A program made the translations under genes and the position numbers. The notes below the pieces were generated by a model. It was given only the letters and a program-made list of their open reading frames with translations. It had not been told where the DNA came from and ran no database searches. Source: Blautia massiliensis (ex Durand et al. 2017) (GTDB lineage Bacteria > Bacillota > Clostridia > Lachnospirales > Lachnospiraceae). From it: a DNA stretch of 64,000 nt. The DNA is taken from NCBI RefSeq assembly GCF_001487165.1, contig NZ_LN913006.1, positions 3,214,045-3,278,044 of the forward strand, read 5' to 3'. Shown here one piece after another: positions 1 to 8,727 of this stretch. The first letter of the stretch is position 1. Every line of letters begins with the position of its first letter.

Positions 1-699
1 GCAGCAGAGATTTATCGTATGTATGTAAAATACGCGGAGTCCCGCCGCTGGAAAACCGAGATGCTCAGCCTCAATGAGAACGGCATCGGCGGCTTTAAGG
101 AGGTTACCTTCATGATCAAGGGTGAGGGTGCATATTCCAGACTGAAATACGAAAGCGGTGTTCACCGTGTACAGCGAGTACCGGAGACAGAGTCCGGCGG
201 AAGGATCCATACCTCTACCTGTACGGTAGCGATCATGCCGGAGGCGGAAGAAATTGATTTCCATCTGGATCTCAATGAGTGTAAATTCGATGTGTTCCGT
301 GCATCCGGAAACGGTGGTCAGTGTGTCAACACCACAGACTCCGCAGTACGTCTTACTCATATCCCTACAGGAATCGTGATTTCCTGCCAGGATGAGAAGT
401 CTCAGCTTAAGAATAAGGATAAAGCACTCCGTGTGCTCCGTTCCCGTCTGTATGAGATGGAGCTTGCCAAGCAGCATGACGCTGAGGCAGAGGCAAGGAG
501 AAGCCAGATCGGTACAGGTGACCGCTCCGAGAAGATCCGTACCTACAACTTCCCTCAGGGACGTGTAACAGACCACAGGATCAAGCTTACCCTTCATCGT
601 CTTGAGAATATCCTTAACGGAGATCTGGATGAGATCATTGACAGTCTGATCGCAGCAGACCAGGCAGTAAAGCTGACAAAGCTGAATGAACAGGAGTAA
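1..699 (+). CDS. prfA: Peptide chain release factor 1 (5' truncated)
   Basis: This is the C-terminal two thirds of release factor 1, which reads UAA/UAG stop codons and triggers peptide release on the ribosome. The frame is open from base 1, so the true start lies upstream of the window. The GGQ catalytic motif is present in the context [19 protein letters not shown], followed by the RF-1 signature region; the residue after GGQ is Cys where many homologues have His or Ser. The C-terminal helical region ending in [12 protein letters not shown] is complete. A nucleotidyltransferase gene follows after 56 bp with its own strong ribosome site. Assignment to RF1 rather than RF2 rests on overall sequence similarity as recalled, since the codon-recognition PxT segment lies in the visible part only implicitly. 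Confidence 0.95.
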   Translation, partial: AAEIYRMYVKYAESRRWKTEMLSLNENGIGGFKEVTFMIKGEGAYSRLKYESGVHRVQRVPETESGGRIHTSTCTVAIMPEAEEIDFHLDLNECKFDVFRASGNGGQCVNTTDSAVRLTHIPTGIVISCQDEKSQLKNKDKALRVLRSRLYEMELAKQHDAEAEARRSQIGTGDRSEKIRTYNFPQGRVTDHRIKLTLHRLENILNGDLDEIIDSLIAADQAVKLTKLNEQE

Positions 700-755
700 G
701 CGCTGATTACAGCTACAGAGTTCAAAAAATTATAATAAATCAGGAGGAAACGAAA

Positions 756-1673
756 ATGAAAAAGACAGCACTGGTGATCATGGCAGCCGGTATCGGCAGC
801 CGTTTTGGAAAAGGAATCAAGCAGCTTGCACCGGTAGGCCCGAAGGGTGAGATCATTATGGACTATTCCATCCATGATGCACTGGAGGCAGGATTCAACA
901 AGGTCGTATTTATCATCCGCAAAGACCTTGAAGATGAATTCAAAAAAGTGATCGGAGACCGTATCTCCAACATTACAGAAGTTGCTTATGCATTCCAGGA
1001 GATCGACGATCTTCCGGGCAATTTTACAAAACCGGCGGACCGTACCAAGCCATGGGGAACCGGACACGCTGTACTGGCAGCAAAGAAAGTCCTTTCCGAG
1101 CCATTCGCTGTGATCAATGCAGATGACTACTACGGAAAAGAAGCCTACGTAAAGGTGCATGACTACCTGGTACAGGATCATCCGCAGGATGGCCCGATGC
1201 ACATCTGCATGGCAGGTTTCCGCCTTGGAAATACATTAAGTGACAACGGAAGCGTCACAAGAGGAGTGTGCCATATTGAGGACGGCAAGCTTGTGGGCGT
1301 TGCAGAGACACATAACATCTTCAAGACAGCAGACGGCGCAGAGACAAGAAATGACGATGGTACAGCAGAAACACTGGATACAAAGAGCCTTGTTTCTATG
1401 AATATGTGGGGACTGACACCGGAATTTATGGAGATCCTTGAGAAAGGCTTCGTTGAGTTCCTTGGCGGGATCAAAGAGGGAGACATCAAAAAAGAGTATC
1501 TTCTTCCTGAGCTTATCGACCAGCTGATCCATTCCGGAAAAGCAGCGGTAGATGTTCTTGAGACAAAGGACGAGTGGTTCGGTGTTACCTATCAGGAGGA
1601 TAAGGCATCTGTACAGGCTGCATTCAAAAAACTTACAGATGACGGCGTTTATCCGGAAGGACTGTATCAGTAA
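756..1673 (+). CDS. Sugar-phosphate nucleotidyltransferase family protein
   Basis: A 305-residue protein of the NTP-transferase superfamily. The N-terminal nucleotide-binding motif is MAAGIGSRFG (about residues 9-18) with a conserved Lys/Gln pair shortly after (GIKQLAPV), and an acidic metal motif NADDYYG near residue 122. These enzymes join a sugar 1-phosphate to a nucleotide with release of pyrophosphate; the exact sugar and nucleotide cannot be read from the sequence. The start has AGGAGG 8 bases upstream. glmM follows after 14 bp, suggesting one transcript and a link to activated-sugar supply for the envelope, but the protein is not a recognisable GlmU because no left-handed beta-helix acetyltransferase domain is present. 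Confidence 0.85.
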   Translation: MKKTALVIMAAGIGSRFGKGIKQLAPVGPKGEIIMDYSIHDALEAGFNKVVFIIRKDLEDEFKKVIGDRISNITEVAYAFQEIDDLPGNFTKPADRTKPWGTGHAVLAAKKVLSEPFAVINADDYYGKEAYVKVHDYLVQDHPQDGPMHICMAGFRLGNTLSDNGSVTRGVCHIEDGKLVGVAETHNIFKTADGAETRNDDGTAETLDTKSLVSMNMWGLTPEFMEILEKGFVEFLGGIKEGDIKKEYLLPELIDQLIHSGKAAVDVLETKDEWFGVTYQEDKASVQAAFKKLTDDGVYPEGLYQ

Positions 1674-1687
1674 TAAAGGAGAACATT

Positions 1688-3034
1688 ATGGGTAAATATT
1701 TCGGAACAGATGGTTTTCGTGGTGAAGCAAATGTAAAACTTACAGCAGATCATGCATTTCGTGTGGGACGTTATCTCGGCTGGTATTACGGCAGAGATCA
1801 CAAGGCGAAGATCGTGATCGGCAAGGATACAAGAAGAAGCAGTTACATGTTTGAGTATGCCCTTGCGGCAGGACTTACCGCATCCGGAGCAGATGCCTAT
1901 CTGCTTCATGTAACCACAACTCCAAGTGTATCCTATGTGGTACGTACAGAAGATTTTGACTGCGGTATCATGATTTCCGCAAGCCATAATCCGTTTAATG
2001 ATAATGGGATCAAGGTCCTTAATGAGAACGGACAGAAGATTTCCGCAGATATTGAAGCACGTATCGAGGCATATCTGGACGGCGAGATCGAGGAGCTTCC
2101 GCTGGCAACCGGAGAAGATATCGGCTGTACTGTGGATTTTGCATCCGGAAGAAACCGTTATATCGGACATCTGATCTCTATCCCATGCCATGATTTCAAA
2201 AATATCAAGGTTGGGCTGGATTGCTCCAACGGAAGCTCATCCGCCATTGCCAAGAGTGTTTTTGACGCACTTCGTGCAAAAACCTATGTGATCAACAATG
2301 AGCCAAACGGAACCAACATCAACCGTGGCTGCGGTTCCACACACATTGAAGTTCTGAGACAGTTCGTGGTAGATAAAGGCCTGGATATCGGTTTTGCATA
2401 TGATGGTGATGCAGACCGCTGTATCGCCGTAGACCACCGCGGAAACATCATTGACGGTGATAAGATCATGTATGTGTGCGGCAAATATTTAAGAGAGAAA
2501 GGCCAGCTCAACGGAAATACAGTTGTAACCACCGTTATGTCCAATCTTGGTCTTTACAAGTCTCTGGAGCGTGAAGGCATCGACTATGAGCAGACTGCAG
2601 TTGGTGACAAATACGTTGCCGAGAACATGATGGAAAACAATTACAGTATCGGTGGTGAGCAGTCCGGACATATCATCTTCAGCCGCTATTCTGCTACTGG
2701 TGACGGGATCCTGACTTCTCTTATGATCATGGAGGCATGTGTGGATCAGAAGGCCACACTCTGTGACCTTGCAAAGGAGATGAAGGTTTATCCGCAGCTT
2801 CTCCGGAATGTGCGTGTTTCCGACAAGAAAACAGCACTGGAGAACGAAAAGGTAAAAGCAGCCATTGAGGCAGCCGCAGAGGCACTTGGCGATGACGGAC
2901 GTATCCTGGTACGTGAGAGTGGTACAGAGCCGCTGATCCGTGTTATGGTAGAAGCGGGAACGGATGATCTCTGCCATAAATATGTAGATAGTGTTGTTGA
3001 TGTGATGGAAGCCGAAGGGCTTGTTGTAGAATAA
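1688..3034 (+). CDS. glmM: Phosphoglucosamine mutase
   Basis: GlmM interconverts glucosamine 6-phosphate and glucosamine 1-phosphate on the way to UDP-GlcNAc and peptidoglycan. The 448-residue length is typical. Visible landmarks are the N-terminal KYFGTDGFRG, the phosphoserine loop MISASHNPFND with the catalytic Ser near residue 99, the metal-binding loop AYDGDADRC, the sugar-binding loop GGEQSGHIIF and the phosphate-binding RESGTEPLIRVM near the C terminus. It sits 14 bp after the nucleotidyltransferase and 8 bp before the lipoprotein gene, so it is probably co-transcribed with both. A phosphomannomutase/phosphoglucomutase specificity is less likely given the FGTDGFRG start and the GEQSGH loop. 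Confidence 0.95.
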   Translation: MGKYFGTDGFRGEANVKLTADHAFRVGRYLGWYYGRDHKAKIVIGKDTRRSSYMFEYALAAGLTASGADAYLLHVTTTPSVSYVVRTEDFDCGIMISASHNPFNDNGIKVLNENGQKISADIEARIEAYLDGEIEELPLATGEDIGCTVDFASGRNRYIGHLISIPCHDFKNIKVGLDCSNGSSSAIAKSVFDALRAKTYVINNEPNGTNINRGCGSTHIEVLRQFVVDKGLDIGFAYDGDADRCIAVDHRGNIIDGDKIMYVCGKYLREKGQLNGNTVVTTVMSNLGLYKSLEREGIDYEQTAVGDKYVAENMMENNYSIGGEQSGHIIFSRYSATGDGILTSLMIMEACVDQKATLCDLAKEMKVYPQLLRNVRVSDKKTALENEKVKAAIEAAAEALGDDGRILVRESGTEPLIRVMVEAGTDDLCHKYVDSVVDVMEAEGLVVE

Positions 3035-3042
3035 GGAATTCC

Positions 3043-4101
3043 ATGAAAAAAACAAAGACCGTATTGATTCTTGCAGCCGTTACAGGAGCCTTGCTTCTGG
3101 GCGGCTGTGGCAGTGAAAAAACAAAAATATATGAACAGGCCGGAAAGGATCTTTCCCAGGGAAGCTACAAGTATGCCCTGGAGGAGTACCAGAGCTCTAT
3201 CCAGAACGGAGTGAAGCTGGCACAGTCCTATCGCGGGGCAGGTATCGCAAGCCTGCGTCTTGGCAAATATGAGGATGCGGTGAATAGCTTCACGGAAGCT
3301 CTGAACTGCGATAAAGTAAGCAAAAGCCTTCGTAAGGATATCCTGTCCTACCGGGCTACTGCAGAGCTGAAGTCTGGAAAATACGAGGATGCCATGGCAG
3401 ACTGCCAGACACTTGGAGAAGATTTTTCCATGGATGCAGGCAGTTATTTCCTCACCGGAAAGGTTGCCCTTGCCATGGATTCCTACGAAGAAGCCGCATC
3501 TAACTTCAAACAGGCCTATGGAGAAGATTCCACCTATGATATGGCGATCGAGATCTATGAGGCATATCTGGACAAGGATATGGAAGCGGACGGAACCAGA
3601 TATCTGGAAGCTGCTCTTTCTTCTGAGGCCAAGGATGCCCAGGACCACTGTGACAGAGGCCGTGTCTACTATTATATGGAAGACTACAGCAACGCAAAAA
3701 AAGAGCTTCTGGAAGCAACCAAGAAGGATAATACGGAAGCATTGCTTCTTCTGGGAATGGTATATCTGGCCCAGGATGATGTGGAAAATGCTCAGGCAAT
3801 GTACAAGCAGTATATTTCCGCAGTGGGTGATTCCGCCAAGGGCTATAATGGTCTGGCACTGTGCGATATCCGAAGCGGAGATTATGATTCCGCTCTTGAT
3901 AACATCACAAAAGGCCTTCCGACAGCTACCACAGACGAGATGCAGAGTCTTCTGTTCAATGAGATCGTAGCCTATGAGAAAAAGCTGGATTTTGCTACTG
4001 CACTGACCAAGGTCCAGGAATATATTGAGATGTTCCCTGAAGATTCCGCTGCAAAAAAAGAGCGGGCTTTCCTGAAAACCAGAACGTCTTCGGAGGGCTG
4101 A
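3043..4101 (+). CDS. TPR-repeat lipoprotein
   Basis: A 352-residue predicted lipoprotein. The N terminus is a short signal peptide with a clear lipobox LLGGC, Cys at residue 22, so it should be lipidated by Lgt (itself encoded at 50438) and face the outside of the membrane. The rest is made of tetratricopeptide-like helical pairs from about residue 35 to 340, seen as repeated patterns such as AYRGAGIASLRLGKYEDAVN and YYMEDYSNAKKELLEA. TPR arrays bind other proteins; no catalytic motif is visible and the partner is unknown. The gene begins 8 bp after glmM and its stop nearly touches the hflX start, so it belongs to the glmM-hflX transcript. Confidence 0.85.
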   Translation: MKKTKTVLILAAVTGALLLGGCGSEKTKIYEQAGKDLSQGSYKYALEEYQSSIQNGVKLAQSYRGAGIASLRLGKYEDAVNSFTEALNCDKVSKSLRKDILSYRATAELKSGKYEDAMADCQTLGEDFSMDAGSYFLTGKVALAMDSYEEAASNFKQAYGEDSTYDMAIEIYEAYLDKDMEADGTRYLEAALSSEAKDAQDHCDRGRVYYYMEDYSNAKKELLEATKKDNTEALLLLGMVYLAQDDVENAQAMYKQYISAVGDSAKGYNGLALCDIRSGDYDSALDNITKGLPTATTDEMQSLLFNEIVAYEKKLDFATALTKVQEYIEMFPEDSAAKKERAFLKTRTSSEG

Positions 4102-4102
4102 T

Positions 4103-5338
4103 ATGGAATATTTTGAGGAAATACAGGACAGGGTTATCCTGATCGGTGTCCAGGCAGATCGGGGGGATGATATGGAGGAATCCCTGGATGAGCTTGGAGA
4201 ACTTGCGGTTACGGCAGGTGCGGCGGTTGCAGGCAGGATCATTCAGAATCGTGAGGCCGTACATCCGGGCACCTATATCGGAAAAGGCAAGATCGAAGAG
4301 GTAAAAGGTCTTCTCTATGCCCTGGATGCCAATGGTGTGATCTGTGACGATGAGCTTTCTCCTGCCCAGATGAATAATCTGGAGCGGGAGCTGGAGTGCA
4401 AGGTTATGGATCGTACCCTGCTGATCCTTGACATTTTTGCGAAGCGTGCCGTCACAAGTGAAGGCAAGATCCAGGTAGAGCTTGCACAGCTTCGTTACCG
4501 GTCTGCACGTCTTGTGGGACTACGTTCTTCTCTTTCGCGACTTGGAGGAGGAATCGGAACCAGAGGCCCTGGTGAGAAAAAGCTGGAGACAGACCGTCGT
4601 CTGATCCGGAACAGGATATCCGCACTGAAGCAGGAGCTTTCCCAGGTAGAAAAGCACAGAGAGCTGATCCGTTCCAGAAGAGCTGTGGGAAATCTGAAGA
4701 CAGCAGCCATTGTTGGCTATACCAATGCAGGAAAGTCAACGCTTCTGAATACACTGACAGGCGCTTCGGTGCTTTCGGAGGATAAGCTGTTTGCCACACT
4801 GGATCCGACTACCCGTCTTCTGACGCTGGATGACGGACAGCAGCTTCTTCTTACGGATACCGTAGGCTTTATCCGCAAGCTTCCCCACAATCTGGTGGAA
4901 GCCTTCAAGAGTACCCTGGAGGAAGCCAAATATGCGGATTATATCATTCATGTGGTAGATGCATCCAATCCTCAGGCGGAGATACAGATGCATATCGTAT
5001 ATGAAACCCTGAAAGAGCTTGGTGCTCTGGGAAAAAAGACGATCACACTTTTTAACAAGCAGGACCGTGTTTCCGGGGAGAGTTTTCGGGATCTCCGAGC
5101 AGACCATACGCTGAAGATTTCCGCACGGACAGGAGAGGGGCTTGAGGAATTTAAGCAGCTTCTTTCTGAGATACTGGCAGAAGGACAGATTTATATGGAA
5201 CGGCTTTTTCCTTATTCGGAGGCCGGTCAGATCCAGCTGATCCGTGAGTATGGACAGCTTCTTTCGGAAGAGTATACCGAAGGAGGGATTGCTGTAAAAG
5301 CAAGAGTTCCGCGGGAAATCTATCCGAAAGTCACATAA
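4103..5338 (+). CDS. hflX: GTPase HflX
   Basis: HflX is a ribosome-associated GTPase that splits or rescues stalled and stressed ribosomes. The 411-residue protein has the N-terminal HflX domain (about 1-190) with GTYIGKGKIEEV and a Gly-rich linker GGGIGTRGPGEKK, then the G domain: G1 GYTNAGKST at residues 205-213, G3 DTVGFIRKLPH and G4 FNKQD. The start codon lies 1 bp after the lipoprotein stop, so translation is probably coupled. The next gene, nrdD, has its own promoter. Confidence 0.95.
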   Translation: MEYFEEIQDRVILIGVQADRGDDMEESLDELGELAVTAGAAVAGRIIQNREAVHPGTYIGKGKIEEVKGLLYALDANGVICDDELSPAQMNNLERELECKVMDRTLLILDIFAKRAVTSEGKIQVELAQLRYRSARLVGLRSSLSRLGGGIGTRGPGEKKLETDRRLIRNRISALKQELSQVEKHRELIRSRRAVGNLKTAAIVGYTNAGKSTLLNTLTGASVLSEDKLFATLDPTTRLLTLDDGQQLLLTDTVGFIRKLPHNLVEAFKSTLEEAKYADYIIHVVDASNPQAEIQMHIVYETLKELGALGKKTITLFNKQDRVSGESFRDLRADHTLKISARTGEGLEEFKQLLSEILAEGQIYMERLFPYSEAGQIQLIREYGQLLSEEYTEGGIAVKARVPREIYPKVT

Positions 5339-5356
5339 TGTTAAAATATCTACTCA

Positions 5357-5402
5357 GTACCATATATAGTACCGTGAACAAAACGGGCACTATATATGGT
5401 GC
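5357..5402 (+). promoter_or_regulatory. Paired NrdR-like boxes upstream of nrdD
   Basis: Two 16-bp near-palindromes, GTACCATATATAGTAC (5357-5372) and GCACTATATATGGTGC (5387-5402), fit the NrdR box core C-w-A-T-A-T-A-T-w-G with one core mismatch each. Their centres are 30 bp apart, close to the three-turn spacing usual for NrdR targets. They lie directly upstream of the -35 element. NrdR represses ribonucleotide reductase genes when dATP is high. The two boxes are also complementary to each other and could fold as a hairpin after hflX. Confidence 0.8.
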
Positions 5403-5410
5403 TTTTTGTG

Positions 5411-5439
5411 TTGACGCAAAGAGGCGTGTCTGATACAAT
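5411..5439 (+). promoter_or_regulatory. Sigma-A promoter of nrdD
   Basis: TTGACG (5411-5416), a 17-bp spacer and TACAAT (5434-5439). Transcription would start near 5446, giving a leader of about 105 nt with small inverted repeats; the ribosome site GGGAGG at 5538-5543 sits between complementary AAATGC and GCATTT. Confidence 0.8.
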
Positions 5440-5552
5440 AAGCCTACAGCGTTTTGAACACAGATCGTGAAACGGAGTGTGTTCGTAAGCAGGCAAGTGA
5501 GGCGGAATGGAATATCCGCTTATAAATAAATGCATGAGGGAGGCATTTTCTT

Positions 5553-7925
5553 ATGTTTCAGGTAGTAAAAAGAGACGGTGAATTAGACGAATTTAAAATG
5601 GGGAAGATCACCGCGGCAATTGATAAGGCATTTGATGCCAAAGGTAAGAATTACAGTTCGGATATGATTGATCTTCTGGGACTTCGTGTTACAGCGGATT
5701 TTCAGAATAAGATCGAGAACAACCGGATTTCTGTTGAGGATATCCAGGACAGTGTGGAGAACGTACTGATCCAGGCCGGATATTCTGATGTTGCCAAGGC
5801 GTATATCCTTTATCGTAAGCAGCGTGAGAAGATCCGCAATATGAAATCCACCATCCTTGACTATAAAGAGATCGTAAACAGCTATGTAAAGGTTGAGGAC
5901 TGGCGTGTAAAGGAGAACTCAACGGTTACTTATTCTGTAGGAGGTCTGATCTTAAGCAACTCCGGAGCAGTTACCGCAAACTACTGGCTGTCTGAGATTT
6001 ACGACAACGAGATCGCAGATGCACACAGAAATGCAGATATCCATATCCATGATCTGTCCATGCTGACCGGTTACTGTGCAGGCTGGTCCCTGAAGCAGCT
6101 GATCCGAGAGGGACTTGGTGGTATTGAGGGTAAGATCACTTCTGCACCTGCAAAACATTTAAGTGTACTCTGCAACCAGATGGTGAATTTCCTGGGTATC
6201 ATGCAGAACGAGTGGGCGGGCGCACAGGCATTTTCATCCTTTGATACTTATCTGGCACCTTTTGTAAAGGCAGACAACCTTTCCTATCCGGAGGTTAAGA
6301 AATGCATTGAGTCCTTTGTATATGGCGTAAATACTCCAAGCCGCTGGGGCACTCAGGCACCATTTTCCAACATTACACTGGACTGGACCGTTCCGGACGA
6401 CCTTGCAGAGCTTCCGGCTATCGTAGGCGGCAAGGACATGGATTTCAAATATAAGGACTGTAAGAAAGAAATGGATATGGTCAACAAGGCATTTATCGAG
6501 ACCATGATCGAGGGAGATGCCAACGGACGTGGATTCCAGTATCCGATCCCGACCTATTCCATCACAAAGGAATTCGACTGGTCTGATACCGAGAACAACC
6601 GTCTTCTCTTTGAGATGACTTCCAAGTACGGTACTCCGTATTTTTCCAATTATATCAACAGTGATATGAAGCCAAGCGACATCCGCAGCATGTGCTGCCG
6701 CCTCCGTCTGGATCTCCGTGAGCTCCGCAAAAAGAGTGGTGGATTCTTTGGCTCCGGTGAGAGTACAGGTTCTGTAGGCGTTGTTACCATCAATATGCCG
6801 CGTATCGCATATCTTTCCAGAACGCCGAAGGAATTTTATCAGCGCCTGGACCACATGATGGATATCTCTGCAAGATCTCTTCATATCAAGAGAGATGTGA
6901 TCAGCAGGCTTCTGGAGGAGGGACTGTATCCGTACACGAAGAGATATCTTGGAAGCTTTGACAATCATTTTTCCACCATCGGTCTTGTGGGAATGAACGA
7001 AGCGGGCTTAAATGCCTGCTGGCTGAAAAAAGACATGACAGATCCGGAAACCCAGAAGTTTACAAAAGAGGTTCTGGAGCATATGAGAAGCCGTCTTTCA
7101 GACTATCAGGAGCAGTATCCGGGAGAGCTTTTCAACCTGGAGGCAACACCGGCAGAGTCCACTGCATACCGTCTTGCCAAACACGACAGAAGCCGTTATC
7201 CGGATATCAAAACAGCGGGAAAAGAGGGCGACACTCCGTATTACACAAACAGCTCTCATCTGCCGGTTGATTACACTGCGGATATTTTTGACGCACTGGA
7301 TATTCAGGACGATCTGCAGACTCTGTATACTTCAGGAACCGTATTCCATGCATTCCTTGGGGAGAAGCTTCCGGACTGGAAGGCAGCGGCAGCGCTGGTA
7401 CGTAAGATCGCAGAGAATTATCGCCTGCCCTATTACACCATCTCACCGACCTATTCCGTATGTCAGGAGCATGGCTACATCAGCGGCGAGCATTTCACCT
7501 GCCCGAAATGTGGAAAGAAGGCTGAGGTTTACAGCCGTATCACAGGATATTACCGTCCTGTACAGAACTGGAACGATGGTAAGACCCAGGAGTACAAGAA
7601 CCGTACCCTCTATGATATTACCCATTCCCATCTGAAAAAGGTCCATACCAGTGTGATGACCATGAAGGGTGACGAGGTGGAGATCCAGCCTGTGGAATCT
7701 CATAAATATCTTTTTACGACTAGCACTTGTCCGAACTGCCGTATGGCAAAGAAAATGCTGGAAGGCGAAGAGCTGGAGATTATCGATGCTGAGCAGAATC
7801 CCGAGCTTGTCAAGCAGTATGGGATCCGTCAGGCCCCGACGCTTGTCATTACTGACGGGGCGAAGGTTAGGAAGTATGTGAATGCTTCTAATATACAGAA
7901 GTATGTAGACGAAGAGTTGGATTGA
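5553..7925 (+). CDS. nrdD: Class III anaerobic ribonucleotide reductase with fused redoxin domain
   Basis: NrdD reduces ribonucleoside triphosphates to deoxyribonucleotides under anaerobic conditions using a glycyl radical. The 790-residue protein has an N-terminal ATP-cone (about 1-95), the glycyl-radical barrel, a zinc site (C637, C650, C653 in YSVCQEH and TCPKCGKK) and the radical loop RITGYYRPVQNWN with Gly665. Unlike a normal NrdD it does not stop about 30 residues after the glycine: residues about 715-790 form a glutaredoxin/thioredoxin-like domain with TSTCPNCRMAK (CPNC at 726-729) and a QAPTLVI cis-Pro motif. This fits a thioredoxin- or NrdH-dependent subtype carrying its own reductant rather than the formate type; that is inference from family knowledge. 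No nrdG activase is adjacent. Confidence 0.93.
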   Translation: MFQVVKRDGELDEFKMGKITAAIDKAFDAKGKNYSSDMIDLLGLRVTADFQNKIENNRISVEDIQDSVENVLIQAGYSDVAKAYILYRKQREKIRNMKSTILDYKEIVNSYVKVEDWRVKENSTVTYSVGGLILSNSGAVTANYWLSEIYDNEIADAHRNADIHIHDLSMLTGYCAGWSLKQLIREGLGGIEGKITSAPAKHLSVLCNQMVNFLGIMQNEWAGAQAFSSFDTYLAPFVKADNLSYPEVKKCIESFVYGVNTPSRWGTQAPFSNITLDWTVPDDLAELPAIVGGKDMDFKYKDCKKEMDMVNKAFIETMIEGDANGRGFQYPIPTYSITKEFDWSDTENNRLLFEMTSKYGTPYFSNYINSDMKPSDIRSMCCRLRLDLRELRKKSGGFFGSGESTGSVGVVTINMPRIAYLSRTPKEFYQRLDHMMDISARSLHIKRDVISRLLEEGLYPYTKRYLGSFDNHFSTIGLVGMNEAGLNACWLKKDMTDPETQKFTKEVLEHMRSRLSDYQEQYPGELFNLEATPAESTAYRLAKHDRSRYPDIKTAGKEGDTPYYTNSSHLPVDYTADIFDALDIQDDLQTLYTSGTVFHAFLGEKLPDWKAAAALVRKIAENYRLPYYTISPTYSVCQEHGYISGEHFTCPKCGKKAEVYSRITGYYRPVQNWNDGKTQEYKNRTLYDITHSHLKKVHTSVMTMKGDEVEIQPVESHKYLFTTSTCPNCRMAKKMLEGEELEIIDAEQNPELVKQYGIRQAPTLVITDGAKVRKYVNASNIQKYVDEELD

Positions 7926-7961
7926 GTTTTTTGCCAAAATAACTGTAAGTAAAAAATGGAT

Positions 7962-8002
7962 GGCTGGACGCATGTCTGTTGGATGTGTGTCTGGCCTTTT
8001 TT
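7962..8002 (+). terminator. Rho-independent terminator after nrdD
   Basis: GGCTGGACGCAT pairs imperfectly with ATGTGTGTCTGGCC, followed by TTTTTT at 7997-8002. Confidence 0.7.
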
Positions 8003-8062
8003 ATATTGGGAATTTTATGTTATGATATTTTATGTTTGAGATTTGGGGCCTGGAAAAGATGG

Positions 8063-8091
8063 TTGACATTTCATGTCGAGATGGGTATACT
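8063..8091 (+). promoter_or_regulatory. Strong sigma-A promoter for the ACT-domain gene
   Basis: TTGACA (8063-8068), 17-bp spacer, TATACT (8086-8091). Start of transcription is expected near 8098, leaving a leader of about 160 nt. Confidence 0.85.
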
Positions 8092-8108
8092 TATACCTGA
8101 ATTTAATG

Positions 8109-8186
8109 ATTAAAAGCGTTACGCTTTAATGTATGAATGTATACGCAAAACGCTCCATCCCGGAAGGGCCCCGCTGGGGAAGGGAT
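8109..8186 (+). promoter_or_regulatory. Structured leader of the ACT-domain gene
   Basis: The leader contains two hairpins: a 9-10 bp stem at 8109-8130 (ATTAAAAGCG against CGCTTTAAT, 3-nt loop), and a nested one at 8157-8186 with outer ATCCC/GGGAT and inner CCCC-GCT-GGGG. It does not match a riboswitch class I can recall, and no T-run follows, so it is not a simple terminator. The 334-bp gap 7926-8259 otherwise holds only the nrdD terminator and the promoter. Confidence 0.5.
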
Positions 8187-8259
8187 TCACTTCCACCAAA
8201 TTTCATGCTAAAATAAAAAAAGAAAATAAAAAAGAATAACAGAAAAGAGGAAAATTATT

Positions 8260-8700
8260 ATGGTAAAACAGAACATCGTCTTCGTAGAAAACACTCCAGG
8301 CAGTCTTCAGAAAGTTACAAAGATTCTTGCAGAGAATCAGATCGATATCTACGGTTTCGGCTGCTTTGACGCACCGGAGTTTGCAAACTTCCGTATGGTA
8401 TGCGACAATCCGGAAAGAGCAGATGAGATCATGGCTGAGCATGGATACATGACTCGTATCACACAGGCTATCCTGGTAGACCTTCAGGATGAGATCGGTG
8501 GGTTAGACAAGCTTCTTAGTGTCATGGGCGACAGCAACGTAAACCTTCATTACATCTACACCTTCTTCCACAGAGGCCTGAAAGTTCCGGTAGCGATCAT
8601 GCACTGTGAGGATCTTCTGGTTGCAGAGAGTGTTCTCCGTAACAATGGATTCCAGGTTCTGAACCGCCTGGTAGATCCGGATGGAGAAGCAGAGGCGTAA
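8260..8700 (+). CDS. Tandem ACT-domain protein
   Basis: A 146-residue protein made of two ACT-like ligand-binding folds, the first starting VKQNIVFVENTPGSLQKVTKILAENQ and the second around ITQAILVDLQDEIGGLDKLLS. ACT domains commonly bind amino acids and act as sensors; no enzyme domain is attached, so this is a stand-alone sensor or subunit of unknown partner. It is expressed from a strong promoter through a structured leader. The response-regulator gene begins 27 bp downstream, so it may share a transcript with the Bce-like module. The start ATG has GAGGA about 8 bases upstream. Confidence 0.8.
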   Translation: MVKQNIVFVENTPGSLQKVTKILAENQIDIYGFGCFDAPEFANFRMVCDNPERADEIMAEHGYMTRITQAILVDLQDEIGGLDKLLSVMGDSNVNLHYIYTFFHRGLKVPVAIMHCEDLLVAESVLRNNGFQVLNRLVDPDGEAEA

Positions 8701-8727
8701 TCAATCGCATAAAAGGGACAAACAGGA

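Noticed and set aside
2788-4242. 484-codon open frame on the minus strand
   Set aside because: It lies opposite glmM, the TPR lipoprotein gene and hflX, which have clear motifs; its translation is Cys/Phe/Leu-rich without any domain.
5446-5552. Possible cobalamin riboswitch in the nrdD leader
   Set aside because: No B12 box, and a class III reductase does not use cobalamin; only short local repeats are seen.
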